Shown here: positions 1-6,974 of the stretch, in pieces
How the letters are laid out: every line of letters begins with the position of its first letter
How positions within the stretch are numbered: position 1 is the first letter of the stretch
Assembly (NCBI GenBank): GCA_007128995.1
Contig: SKWJ01000529.1
Coordinates: 1-9,141 of the forward strand
Source of the DNA: Paracoccaceae bacterium
Lineage (GTDB): Bacteria; Pseudomonadota; Alphaproteobacteria; Rhodobacterales; Rhodobacteraceae
Length of the DNA stretch: 9,141 nucleotides
Direction of reading: 5' to 3'
Notes under the pieces: generated by a model
What the model was told of the DNA's origin: nothing
The model's input: only the letters and a program-made list of their open reading frames with translations
Database searches by the model: none
Made by a program: the position numbers and the translations under genes

Positions 1-158
<158 letters not shown>

Positions 159-161
159 GCC

Positions 162-1367
162 ATGACCGTCTTGCCCGATCTGGGTCGCCCCCCCGATATT
201 CCGCCCGAGGCCATGGCCACGGCGACGGCGTTGTTGGAAACGGGGCGCCTGCACCGCTATGCCGAGGCGGGCGGCTCTGGCGGGATGGCGGCCGAACTGG
301 AGCGGCGCTTCGCGCGTCTGACGGGCCGGCGCTATGCGGTTGCGGTCAATTCCTGCGGATCGGCGCTGTTTCTTGCGCTGAAGGCGGCGGGGGTGCGTCC
401 GGGCGATCCCGTGTTGATGAATGCCTTCACCCTTGGCCCTGTACCCGGCGCGCTGGATCATGCAGGCGCGCGCCCGGTGCTGGTGGAAATCACCGAGGAT
501 CTGGTGCTGGACATGGCGGATCTGCGCACGAAAGCGCAGGCAAGCGGCGCGCGGGTGCTGATGTTGTCGCATATGCGCGGGCACCTGTGTGATCTGGAAG
601 AACTGCACCGCCTGTGCGGTGATCTGAGCATCGCGCTGATCGAGGATTGCGCCCATTCTCTGGGGGCAAGCTGGAACAGCCAACCGACGGGCAGTTTCGG
701 GGTGGCGGGCTGTTTCAGTTTCCAGTCCGGCAAGCATGTGAATACCGGCGAAGGTGGGGTTCTGGTCACGGATGACGATGACATCGCCGCGCAGGCCATT
801 TTGCATTCAGGCAGCTATATGTTGCACGGCCAGAATGGAACAGTGCCACCTGCCGAAGTGATGGCCCGCTGGCAAGGGTTTTGTGGCAATTACTCCATGC
901 GGATGAGCGCGCTGGTGGCGGCGCTGGCACTGCCGCAACTGGGAAAGCTTTCCGCGCGGGTTGCGGACTGGAATGCCAGCCATGACCGGATTGCCGCGCG
1001 TTTGCGGCAGGCAGAGGGCTTCGTCCTGCCCAACCGGCCGACTGCGGAAGCCTATGCACAAAGCTCGCTGCAATTCCGCCTTCCCGCATTCTCGCACGGG
1101 CAGATGCGCGCGTATGTCGATTCTGCGCGCGCAGCGGGCGTCTGGGTCAAATGGTTCGGCATTTCCGCGCCCGAAGGCTACAGTTCGAACCCCGGACACT
1201 GGCCCGGCGCGCGCGCCAGCGATGTGCCGCGTGCCTGCACGATACAGGCCACGCTCTGCGATATCCGCTTGCCGCTGGGCATGACCGCGCCAGACTGTGA
1301 TGCCATAGCTGATATTCTTATCGCGGTAGCCGATACTGCCCGGAAGGTGAAACATGCTCCGGCTTGA
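162..1367 (+). CDS. DegT/DnrJ/EryC1/StrS-family PLP-dependent aminotransferase
   Basis: The 401-residue protein is of normal length for this fold-type I sugar-aminotransferase-like family. Visible landmarks in order are the cofactor-phosphate loop [11 protein letters not shown] (63-73), the PLP-ring aspartate in [10 protein letters not shown] (Asp162), and the Schiff-base lysine in [14 protein letters not shown] (Lys191) followed by VLVTDDDD. The segment [18 protein letters not shown] (243-260) matches the family's conserved N-x-RM-x-A-x-x-A-x-x-x-x-QL region. Family members usually move an amino group from Glu or Gln onto a keto group of a sugar or small polyol. No signal peptide is visible, so it should be cytosolic. 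The start is 3 bases after the upstream stop with no clear Shine-Dalgarno sequence, so translation is probably coupled. Its 3' end overlaps the SDR gene by 14 bases. The true substrate cannot be told; neighbouring dehydrogenases that yield aldehydes or ketones could supply one. Confidence 0.9.
   Translation: MTVLPDLGRPPDIPPEAMATATALLETGRLHRYAEAGGSGGMAAELERRFARLTGRRYAVAVNSCGSALFLALKAAGVRPGDPVLMNAFTLGPVPGALDHAGARPVLVEITEDLVLDMADLRTKAQASGARVLMLSHMRGHLCDLEELHRLCGDLSIALIEDCAHSLGASWNSQPTGSFGVAGCFSFQSGKHVNTGEGGVLVTDDDDIAAQAILHSGSYMLHGQNGTVPPAEVMARWQGFCGNYSMRMSALVAALALPQLGKLSARVADWNASHDRIAARLRQAEGFVLPNRPTAEAYAQSSLQFRLPAFSHGQMRAYVDSARAAGVWVKWFGISAPEGYSSNPGHWPGARASDVPRACTIQATLCDIRLPLGMTAPDCDAIADILIAVADTARKVKHAPA
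1342..1347 (+). promoter_or_regulatory. Shine-Dalgarno site of the SDR gene, inside the aminotransferase gene
   Basis: GGAAGG lies 6 bases before the ATG at 1354 and within the coding end of the aminotransferase. It fixes the SDR start and shows that the 14-base gene overlap is real. Confidence 0.7.
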
Positions 1368-2112
1368 TTCTCTTTTTGACCTATCTGGTCGCAGCGCGCT
1401 GGTGACAGGGGGAAATTCCGGTATCGGTCTGGCCATGGCGCGGGCGCTGGGCCTGCAAGGTGCGCAGATACATCTGGCTGCGCGCGATCGCGTCAGGCTG
1501 ACGGACGCCTGCCAGATGCTGACGCAGAACGGGATCAGCGCAACGCCCCACCCCGCCGACCTGACCGACCCCGCCGCGTTGAAGGCATTGGCACGGGCCT
1601 GCGGAGAGGTCGACATTCTGATAAACGCAGCAGGCGTCAATCTGCGTCAGCCCTATGATCAGGTCACACCCGAAGCCTTTGACCTGCATATGGCGCTGCA
1701 TTTGCGCGCCCCGTTTTTTCTGGTCCAGCATCTTGCCCCACAGATGGCGGCGCGGGGCTGGGGGCGGGTGCTGAACCTTGCTTCCTTGCAATCGCAAAGG
1801 GCCTTTGCCAATTCGGCCCCCTATGGCGCAGGCAAGGGCGGGATCGTGCAGTTGACGCGCGCCATCGCGCAGGAATTTTCAGGGCAGGGGGTGACCTGCA
1901 ACGCGATTGCGCCCGGCTTCTTTCCGACACCGCTGACAGCCCCTGTCTTCAACGATCCCGATCTGGCCGCCGCCAATGCACAGCGCACTGCCATCGGACG
2001 CAACGGGCGGTTAGAGGATCTTTATGGTGCGACGGTCTTTCTGTGTTCCGAGGCATCGGGCTATGTCACGGGCCAGACGCTGTTTGTGGATGGAGGGTTT
2101 ACCGCGAAATGA
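1354..2112 (+). CDS. Short-chain dehydrogenase/reductase (SDR) family oxidoreductase, HpsO-like candidate
   Basis: This is a classical SDR of 252 residues, the usual length. It shows the dinucleotide-binding motif TGGNSGIG (18-25), the acidic DL at 69-70, the NAAG motif (91-94), the catalytic Ser144 in NLASLQS, and the YxxxK pair Tyr157/Lys161 in APYGAGKGG. The end, [16 protein letters not shown], is typical of the family. The position normally held by the catalytic-tetrad Asn (usually vNLRAPF) reads ALHLRAPF, placing His116 there. The style is close to gluconate 5-dehydrogenase and 3-oxoacyl-ACP-reductase-like SDRs that oxidise secondary alcohols of small polyols. With the HisD-like and MDR genes in the same operon it may be the HpsO-type partner that interconverts dihydroxypropanesulfonate isomers; this is inference. 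Its stop overlaps the next start as ATGA, so the two are translationally coupled. Confidence 0.92.
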   Translation: MLRLDSLFDLSGRSALVTGGNSGIGLAMARALGLQGAQIHLAARDRVRLTDACQMLTQNGISATPHPADLTDPAALKALARACGEVDILINAAGVNLRQPYDQVTPEAFDLHMALHLRAPFFLVQHLAPQMAARGWGRVLNLASLQSQRAFANSAPYGAGKGGIVQLTRAIAQEFSGQGVTCNAIAPGFFPTPLTAPVFNDPDLAAANAQRTAIGRNGRLEDLYGATVFLCSEASGYVTGQTLFVDGGFTAK

Positions 2113-3110
2113 CACCGCAGATGCAGGCGTTGGTCTATACTGGCCCCAATCAGATGCAGCTGGACACCCGGCCCGTGCCAGAACCCGGCCCGGACGAGGT
2201 GCTGGTCAGGGTTCACGCCGTGGGGATCTGCGGGTCCGACATGCACGCCTATCACGGCCATGACGATCGCCGCCCCCCGCCCCTTGTGCTGGGGCATGAA
2301 GCCGCCGGGATCGTCGTGTCCGGTCCGCGCGCAGGCGCGCGCGTGGCGATCAATCCGCTGGTGGTGGACCCTGACTGCCCGGTGGCGCAGGCAGGGCGGC
2401 CGCATCTGTCGCCCAGCCGCGCGATCATCTCGATGCCACCGCGCCCCGGCGCCTTCGCCGAATATGTCACCATCCCCGAACGCAATCTGCTGCCCCTGCC
2501 CGATAGCCTTAGCCTGCGCGTGGCCGCGCTGTCAGAACCGGTGGCGGTGTCCTGGCATGCTGTGCGGATCGGGCTGGAACGGCTTGGCCAGCCGCGCCCG
2601 CGCGTGCTGGTGCAAGGCGGCGGTGCAATCGGGCTGGCGTCGGCGCTGGTCGCCCGTCATATGGGGGCGCAGAGCATAGATCTGGCCGAGCCCCACACCG
2701 GGCGTCGGCGCCTGCTGAAGGCCGAAGCAGGTATCGTCGGGATCGATCCGATGGTGCATGATCCGGGTGCAGATGCTTATGATCTGATCATCGACGCAGT
2801 CGGGGCGGTTGCCACGCGTCAGGCCGCGTCGCGGCTTGTCCGTCCGGGCGGTGTCATCGTGCATGTGGGGCTTTTGCCGGGGATCGAGGGGTATGATATC
2901 CGCCGCGTCACCTTGCAGGAAATCACCATCACTGGCAGTTATTGCTACACGCCCGAAGATTTCGCGGCCGCGCTGGGCGCGCTGGCACAGGGGCATCTGG
3001 GCGCGCTGGGTTGGGTCGAAACGCGGCCCCTTGCCGATGGGGTGCGCGCCTTCGATGATCTGGACACGGGACGTGTTGATGCGGCCAAGATCGTGCTGGA
3101 GATGGGCTGA
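2109..3110 (+). CDS. Medium-chain zinc-type alcohol dehydrogenase (MDR, sorbitol/idonate dehydrogenase-like) lacking the structural-zinc cysteines
   Basis: The start chosen is the ATG at 2109, which overlaps the SDR stop as ATGA and has GGAGG about 12 bases upstream; it gives 333 residues. An earlier in-frame ATG at 2043 would add 22 residues read from inside the SDR gene. The GroES-like domain carries catalytic-zinc ligands Cys41 (GICGSD), His63-Glu64 (LGHEAAG) and Glu143 (SEPVAV). The Rossmann motif GGGAIG is at 170-175, with Glu194 at the end of the second strand suggesting NAD(H). In the structural-zinc lobe the usual C-x2-C-x2-C-x7-C reads D87-x2-C90-x2-A93-x7-S101, so only one of four cysteines remains. 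The preceding loop is also shortened, making the protein slightly smaller than the usual 340-350 residues. It probably oxidises a polyol-like alcohol made or used by the operon, possibly as an HpsP-type enzyme. The family is secure, the substrate is not. Confidence 0.9.
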   Translation: MTPQMQALVYTGPNQMQLDTRPVPEPGPDEVLVRVHAVGICGSDMHAYHGHDDRRPPPLVLGHEAAGIVVSGPRAGARVAINPLVVDPDCPVAQAGRPHLSPSRAIISMPPRPGAFAEYVTIPERNLLPLPDSLSLRVAALSEPVAVSWHAVRIGLERLGQPRPRVLVQGGGAIGLASALVARHMGAQSIDLAEPHTGRRRLLKAEAGIVGIDPMVHDPGADAYDLIIDAVGAVATRQAASRLVRPGGVIVHVGLLPGIEGYDIRRVTLQEITITGSYCYTPEDFAAALGALAQGHLGALGWVETRPLADGVRAFDDLDTGRVDAAKIVLEMG

Positions 3111-3156
3111 CGCGCGGGCCAGTGGGCAGAGTTCGGTTGATCGGGCATGCGGCACG

Positions 3157-4614
3157 TCACATGTTCAGCGCGAATGCTGCAACGCCCGCCAGCAGGGCAG
3201 CCCCGATGCCCAATATGTTGCGGGTGCGCGCACGGTCCTGCCGCGAGCGTGCACCGGCGGCATAGTCGAAGCGTTCATAGATCACATTCTGCATCGGCAA
3301 TCCCAGACCCAGCAACATGTCTGATACCGACGCGACCATCGGTCCGGGGCCGCAGATCAGGGCGCGTGTCGTGTCAGGGTCCAGCCCCTGAAGCATTTGC
3401 GACACACGTTCTTGCGTAAGCCGCCCCTGCAGGATGTCGGGGATGTCGGAGCGCGCCTCGCTGATCAGCCAGAGTTTCAGGTCCAGCGTCCGGGTCGCGG
3501 CGCGCAATTCGTCCAGACAGGCGAAATTCTGCGGTTGCCCCACAGCATAGGCCAGCCGCAGCGGCCGTGTGTCCTTACGCGCTACCATATCGCGCACAAT
3601 CCCCAGAATGGGCGCGATTCCCACCCCGCCACCGATCAGCAACAGCGCGTCCGCCGGGTGCGCCTCGGCAGTGAATTCGCCATAGGGTCCGTCAAGCCCG
3701 ATGCGCCGGCCTTCGGGCAGAGTGCCGATCTGGCTTGTGAAATCGCCCGCTTCCTTGATCAGCAGGCGGATGCCGTCCTGCTTCGGGCTGTCGGCGATGG
3801 AGAAGGGATGATCAAATAGCGGAAAACGACGGGTGCCTTCGGTCATCCAGACGAATTGGCCTGCGTGATAGGACAGATCCGGGGTGCCCTGCTCTGGCTG
3901 GATATCGAGCTCCCACATGCGGTCAGCACGTTTGGCAAGCGCGTTCAGCCGCCACGGATTACGGTGCAGAAGCCACCAGCGCCAGCCATAGAGCACCGCA
4001 ACCACCCCCACCACTCCAAGCGCCACAGCCCCCCAGAGCCATGCCAGCGCCCCTTCAGCGCTGAACCGTCCTACAGCCCAGGCATGGTGCAGGCCACAAA
4101 GCACGGCACTCAGCCCCAGCAGCAGATGTGTGCCGCGCCATGCCTCATAGCGCCAGGGCAGCCAGTCGCGCAGAACCGATGTCATGATCAGGACGATCAC
4201 TGCCAAAAGGCTGATGACACCGCTGCGATAGGAGGGATCGGTCAGATAGAACCGCAACCGCACCCAACCCAGCGCGGGATCATCCAGCCATGTCGGCAGG
4301 ATATATGCCAAAGGGTGCAGCAGCAAAGCCAGACCAATCCATATCGCGGCCAGCTTGTGAAACGCCATGACCTTGTCGATCCCGAGCTTGCCCGAGACAG
4401 CCTCAAACCGGCCCGAGGTGACGAATTGCACGGCCATGCCCCAAAGCGCGATCATTCCCATCGCTGCGGCGGCATATTCCCATCGGTCCATCGGGGCCAC
4501 CGATTGCGCGCCCGCCAGACCGAGCGGCAGGAACGACGCAATGAGAAACACAAAGGCGAGGGCTGCGCCATTCAGGCGGGGAAGGGGAAATGGGTGGTGC
4601 ATGGCGTCTCTCAT
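3157..4614 (-). CDS. Ferric reductase-like transmembrane flavocytochrome (FAD/NAD(P)H-binding oxidoreductase)
   Basis: The 485-residue protein has an N-terminal membrane domain with about six hydrophobic helices (near 15-35, 45-65, 83-105, 131-148, 160-180 and 188-212). Two His-x13-His pairs, His86/His100 and His163/His177, match the diheme b signature of the ferric reductase/NADPH oxidase superfamily. The cytoplasmic part follows: an FAD domain with HPFSIAD (269-275) and GPYG (309-312), then a nucleotide domain with GGGVGIAP (328-335), CGPGPM (421-426) and the C-terminal aromatic motif ERFDY (447-451). Unusually, a basic stretch (456-465) is followed by one more hydrophobic helix (466-485) at the very C-terminus. 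The expected job is to take electrons from NAD(P)H via FAD and carry them through two b hemes to the periplasmic side. The divergent neighbour, a pentaheme cytochrome c, is a natural acceptor. Met5 at 4602 is an alternative start. The family is firm; the electron acceptor is inferred. Confidence 0.9.
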   Translation of the reverse strand: MRDAMHHPFPLPRLNGAALAFVFLIASFLPLGLAGAQSVAPMDRWEYAAAAMGMIALWGMAVQFVTSGRFEAVSGKLGIDKVMAFHKLAAIWIGLALLLHPLAYILPTWLDDPALGWVRLRFYLTDPSYRSGVISLLAVIVLIMTSVLRDWLPWRYEAWRGTHLLLGLSAVLCGLHHAWAVGRFSAEGALAWLWGAVALGVVGVVAVLYGWRWWLLHRNPWRLNALAKRADRMWELDIQPEQGTPDLSYHAGQFVWMTEGTRRFPLFDHPFSIADSPKQDGIRLLIKEAGDFTSQIGTLPEGRRIGLDGPYGEFTAEAHPADALLLIGGGVGIAPILGIVRDMVARKDTRPLRLAYAVGQPQNFACLDELRAATRTLDLKLWLISEARSDIPDILQGRLTQERVSQMLQGLDPDTTRALICGPGPMVASVSDMLLGLGLPMQNVIYERFDYAAGARSRQDRARTRNILGIGAALLAGVAAFALNM

Positions 4615-4624
4615 CTGTCCGGAG

Positions 4625-4630
4625 ATAGTC
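4625..4630 (-). promoter_or_regulatory. Possible -10 element for the reductase gene
   Basis: GACTAT, read on the minus strand, is centred 32 bases from the centre of the FNR box. That is the spacing expected between a class II FNR site (-41.5) and a -10 hexamer. It shares the best-conserved -10 positions (A2, A5, T6). Transcription would then begin near 4618. This leaves almost no leader for the ATG at 4614 and about 15 bases for the alternative ATG at 4602. Confidence 0.3.
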
Positions 4631-4652
4631 AGACCGGAAACAGGTGGCCGCG

Positions 4653-4666
4653 ATGATGTAGATCAA
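4653..4666 (-). promoter_or_regulatory. FNR/FnrL-type operator
   Basis: Read on the minus strand the site is TTGATctacATCAT, which matches 9 of the 10 defined positions of the FNR consensus TTGAT-N4-ATCAA. It lies in the 111-base spacer between the divergent reductase (start 4614) and cytochrome (start 4726) genes, with its centre 45 and 66 bases from their starts. FnrL in Rhodobacterales activates or represses genes at low oxygen through such sites. Its placement suits regulation of one or both genes. A related Crp/Fnr member (Dnr/NnrR type) could also bind it. Confidence 0.65.
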
Positions 4667-4715
4667 GGTGGGATTGCAAATTCGATGCGACGCTTTCCAC
4701 CATCGCCCACGAACC

Positions 4716-4719
4716 GGAG
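4716..4719 (+). promoter_or_regulatory. Shine-Dalgarno site of the pentaheme cytochrome gene
   Basis: GGAG lies 6 bases before the ATG at 4726 and supports that start, which places a signal peptide exactly at the N-terminus. Confidence 0.6.
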
Positions 4720-4725
4720 AAGACC

Positions 4726-5796
4726 ATGCGCCTTTTCGTTCTGTGCCTTGCTGCTGCGCTGATCGTCCCTGCACTTGCGCGTTCCGACAGTCTGGAGGGG
4801 TTGGAGCGGCTGATCGCGGCCTGGCTGGACTCGCCCCATGGTGACACACGCGCGCTGTCCTTCACCTACTGGAATGAACAGGGCTCCGTCCCGGAGAGCT
4901 GTGCCATGTGCCATTCCGAAACCGGGTTTCTGGATTTTCTGGGTGTCGGAGGGCATACTGCCGGGCAGGTGGACCACCCCGGCACGATCAACAGTGTGAT
5001 CGGCTGTGCAAGCTGTCATACTGCCGAAGCCCATGCGCTGGATGCGGTGACCTTCCCCTCGGGGGTCGAGGTGGAAGGGCTTGGGTCTTCGGCAACCTGC
5101 ATGGTCTGTCATCAGGGCCGCCAGTCCAATGATCAGGTCGCAGACCGCGTGGCTGGCAAGCCCGAAGATGCCGTGTCAGAAGAACTGGCCTTCGTCAATA
5201 TTCATTACGCCGCGTCTGCCGCGACCATGCTGGGAGCCGAAGCGCGTCCCGGCTATCAGTATGACGGGCGCAGCTATGCCGGGCGGTTCATGCATGTGCC
5301 GGGCGCAGATAGCTGCGTCGCCTGCCATGCGCCGCATAGCACTGCAGTTGAAACCGACGGCTGTCTGGCCTGCCATCGCGGGGTGGACGAGTTGCGCGAT
5401 ATCCGCACCCAGCACCGCGATTTCGCTGGAACTGGTGATCGCTCGGGCGGGATTCATAGCGAGATCATCGCTTTGCAAAGCCAGTTGATGGATGCGATCC
5501 GCCAGTATGCCGCCGAGATTGCGGGCATGCCGATCGCTTATGCAGGCAGCTTTCCGTATTTCTTTGCCGATCCCGCTGGCACGGGCGCATTGACACCTGA
5601 CCAGATCACCCGCGAGAACCGGTATCAGAACTGGACACCGCGCCTGCTGAAGGCCGCGTATAATTATCAGGTCGCGGCAAAAGATCCCGGCGGTTATGTG
5701 CATAATCCGCGCTATATTCTGCAGATCCTGCATGACAGCCTAACCGATCTGGCCGGGGTCACGGGCCTTGATATCTCGCATCTGTCGCGGCCCTGA
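4726..5796 (+). CDS. Exported pentaheme c-type cytochrome (cytochrome c3/polyheme-like)
   Basis: The 356-residue protein begins with a Sec-type signal peptide (MRLF, hydrophobic core to about 17, cleavage likely after ALA or ARS near 18-20), so it should mature in the periplasm. Five covalent heme sites are visible: CAMCH (59-63), CASCH (94-98), CMVCH (125-129), CVACH (197-201) and CLACH (213-217). Many other histidines could be distal ligands, for example in SPHGD (38), VDHPG (84), NIHYA (160) and FMHVPG (190), as in bis-His multiheme cytochromes. The residues after about 220 carry no heme motif but hold helical stretches and aromatic residues such as SFPYFFADP. It stands divergent to the membrane flavocytochrome with an FNR box between them, which suggests it receives electrons delivered across the membrane. 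The terminal acceptor (metal, nitrogen oxide, organic compound or another cytochrome) is not evident. The cytochrome call is very firm, the pathway is not. Confidence 0.93.
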   Translation: MRLFVLCLAAALIVPALARSDSLEGLERLIAAWLDSPHGDTRALSFTYWNEQGSVPESCAMCHSETGFLDFLGVGGHTAGQVDHPGTINSVIGCASCHTAEAHALDAVTFPSGVEVEGLGSSATCMVCHQGRQSNDQVADRVAGKPEDAVSEELAFVNIHYAASAATMLGAEARPGYQYDGRSYAGRFMHVPGADSCVACHAPHSTAVETDGCLACHRGVDELRDIRTQHRDFAGTGDRSGGIHSEIIALQSQLMDAIRQYAAEIAGMPIAYAGSFPYFFADPAGTGALTPDQITRENRYQNWTPRLLKAAYNYQVAAKDPGGYVHNPRYILQILHDSLTDLAGVTGLDISHLSRP

Positions 5797-5816
5797 CAGC
5801 GCGTCGCGTACCGGTA

Positions 5817-5839
5817 GACAGGGCTGACCGTGGCCTGTC
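5817..5839. terminator. Weak inverted repeat between convergent genes, possible bidirectional terminator
   Basis: GACAGG at 5817-5822 pairs with CCTGTC at 5834-5839 around an 11-base loop. It sits in the 47-base gap between the stops of the cytochrome and permease 2. The stem is only 6 bp and no T-run follows, so the call rests mostly on position. Confidence 0.3.
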
Positions 5840-5843
5840 CAAT

Positions 5844-6974
5844 CTAGCGCGCATCGCTCCCGAAGATTGTCTCTGCTTCGGCTGTGCCTTTGGGGCGCAG
5901 GGTCAGCAGGCCGTCATGGCGTTCGATCAGGGCGCGATCATGGGCGCGCAGGATTGCCGCGCGGGCGCGCGGTTCGGACCAGCGCAGGTGGCTGATCAGC
6001 GCGCGCAGGGTGTTCTCCCCGGCCTTGGCCTCGGTGTCCTGATGGGTGTAGAGATGCGCCACCAGCGTTCGGCAATCGTGATCCAGCCGCTGCATGCGCC
6101 AGCGCAGCGTCTGAGCAATCAGGCCCCGGTCAGGTGCGCATATGAGCGCGCAAGCGAACCAGACCCCGGTCATGCAGGCCATCATGCCCGCGATCGAGAC
6201 GTTCCAGTGGCGCGCCAGAACATAACCGCTGACGCAGGCTGCCACTGCCAGCACCACGGCCAGCCCCATCATCAGCCATAACCGGCGCGTCAGCAGATAG
6301 GCGGTCGCAGGGGGAACGATCACGAAAGCGATGAACAGGATCGCGCCCACCGCGTCAAACGCCGCGACCGCCGTCACGCTGGTCAGTGTCAGGATCGCGT
6401 AATGCAGCACACCGGGCAGAAACCCCAGCGCGGCGGCAAGGCCGGGGTCAAAACTGGCCAGTTTCAGTTCTTTCCACAGTGCCAGCACGAAAAGAAGATT
6501 GATCATCAGAACCGCGCCAAGGCTGGCCACGGCAACAGGCACGCGCAGACCCCAGAGCGTGACCGTGTTCATCCAGACAAAGCCGATTTCACCCAGCAGC
6601 ACGGTTTCGACATGAATATGCACATCGCGCGCATAGAGCGCGATCAGGATCACACCTGCGGCAAACAGCGCCGGGAAGACCAGCCCGATCGCCGCATCCA
6701 TCTTGACCAGTCGGGACCGCGCCAGCGCTTCGGACAGGACCACCGTCAGAACGCCCGTCAGGGCCGCGCCGATCAGCTGCACCGGGCCTGCAAGTTGTCG
6801 TGTCAGCAGCCAGACGACGATGATACCAAAGACGATGGAATGACTGATCGCGTCGGTCAGCATGGCATTGCCGCGCAAGACCAGAAACGTTCCCAGAATT
6901 GCGCCGGATATGCCCACAAGGCAGCCTGTCAGCAAAATCATGGCCGGAATCGAATTGAAAAGCTCTGCGATCAT
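5844..6974 (-). CDS. Metal ABC transporter permease 2 (ABC-3 family, SitD/TroD/MntD-like) with C-terminal winged-helix-like tail
   Basis: The ATG at 6974 overlaps the permease 1 stop as ATGA and gives 376 residues; an upstream in-frame ATG at 7040 would read 22 residues back into permease 1 and is rejected. Residues 8-280 form about eight hydrophobic helices. Family landmarks include LRGNAMLTDAISHSIVFG (33-50), the VHIHVETVLLGE segment (118-129) and ALWKELKLASFDPGLAAALG (165-184), the loop expected to contact the ATPase. The role is to form, with permease 1, the inner-membrane channel for a divalent metal, most likely Mn2+ and/or Fe2+, since two-permease systems of this family (Sit, Tro, Yfe, Mnt) carry those metals. 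Residues 285-376 are hydrophilic. They include a helix-helix-strand pattern (RARAAILRAHDRALIERHDG, then LLTLRPKG) like a DtxR/MarR winged helix. No clear Shine-Dalgarno sequence is seen, so translation probably depends on coupling. Confidence 0.92.
   Translation of the reverse strand: MIAELFNSIPAMILLTGCLVGISGAILGTFLVLRGNAMLTDAISHSIVFGIIVVWLLTRQLAGPVQLIGAALTGVLTVVLSEALARSRLVKMDAAIGLVFPALFAAGVILIALYARDVHIHVETVLLGEIGFVWMNTVTLWGLRVPVAVASLGAVLMINLLFVLALWKELKLASFDPGLAAALGFLPGVLHYAILTLTSVTAVAAFDAVGAILFIAFVIVPPATAYLLTRRLWLMMGLAVVLAVAACVSGYVLARHWNVSIAGMMACMTGVWFACALICAPDRGLIAQTLRWRMQRLDHDCRTLVAHLYTHQDTEAKAGENTLRALISHLRWSEPRARAAILRAHDRALIERHDGLLTLRPKGTAEAETIFGSDAR

Noticed and set aside
807..1640. Long minus-strand open frame opposite the aminotransferase and SDR genes (277 codons)
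   Set aside because: It overlaps two genes with complete catalytic motifs, has no recognisable domain, and its composition (Arg, Ala, Pro, Cys rich) is that of an antisense shadow in high-GC DNA.
2043..2108. N-terminal extension of the MDR dehydrogenase from an earlier ATG
   Set aside because: It would add 22 residues read out of frame from the SDR end, with no family similarity; the ATGA overlap start at 2109 fits MDR N-termini.
3111..3156. Searched for a terminator between the convergent MDR and flavocytochrome genes
   Set aside because: No stem of useful length or T-run was found in the 46 bases.
3856..4656. Plus-strand open frame opposite the flavocytochrome (266 codons)
   Set aside because: The minus-strand frame has heme, FAD and NAD motifs in order; this one is rich in Gln, His, Pro and Arg and has no family features.
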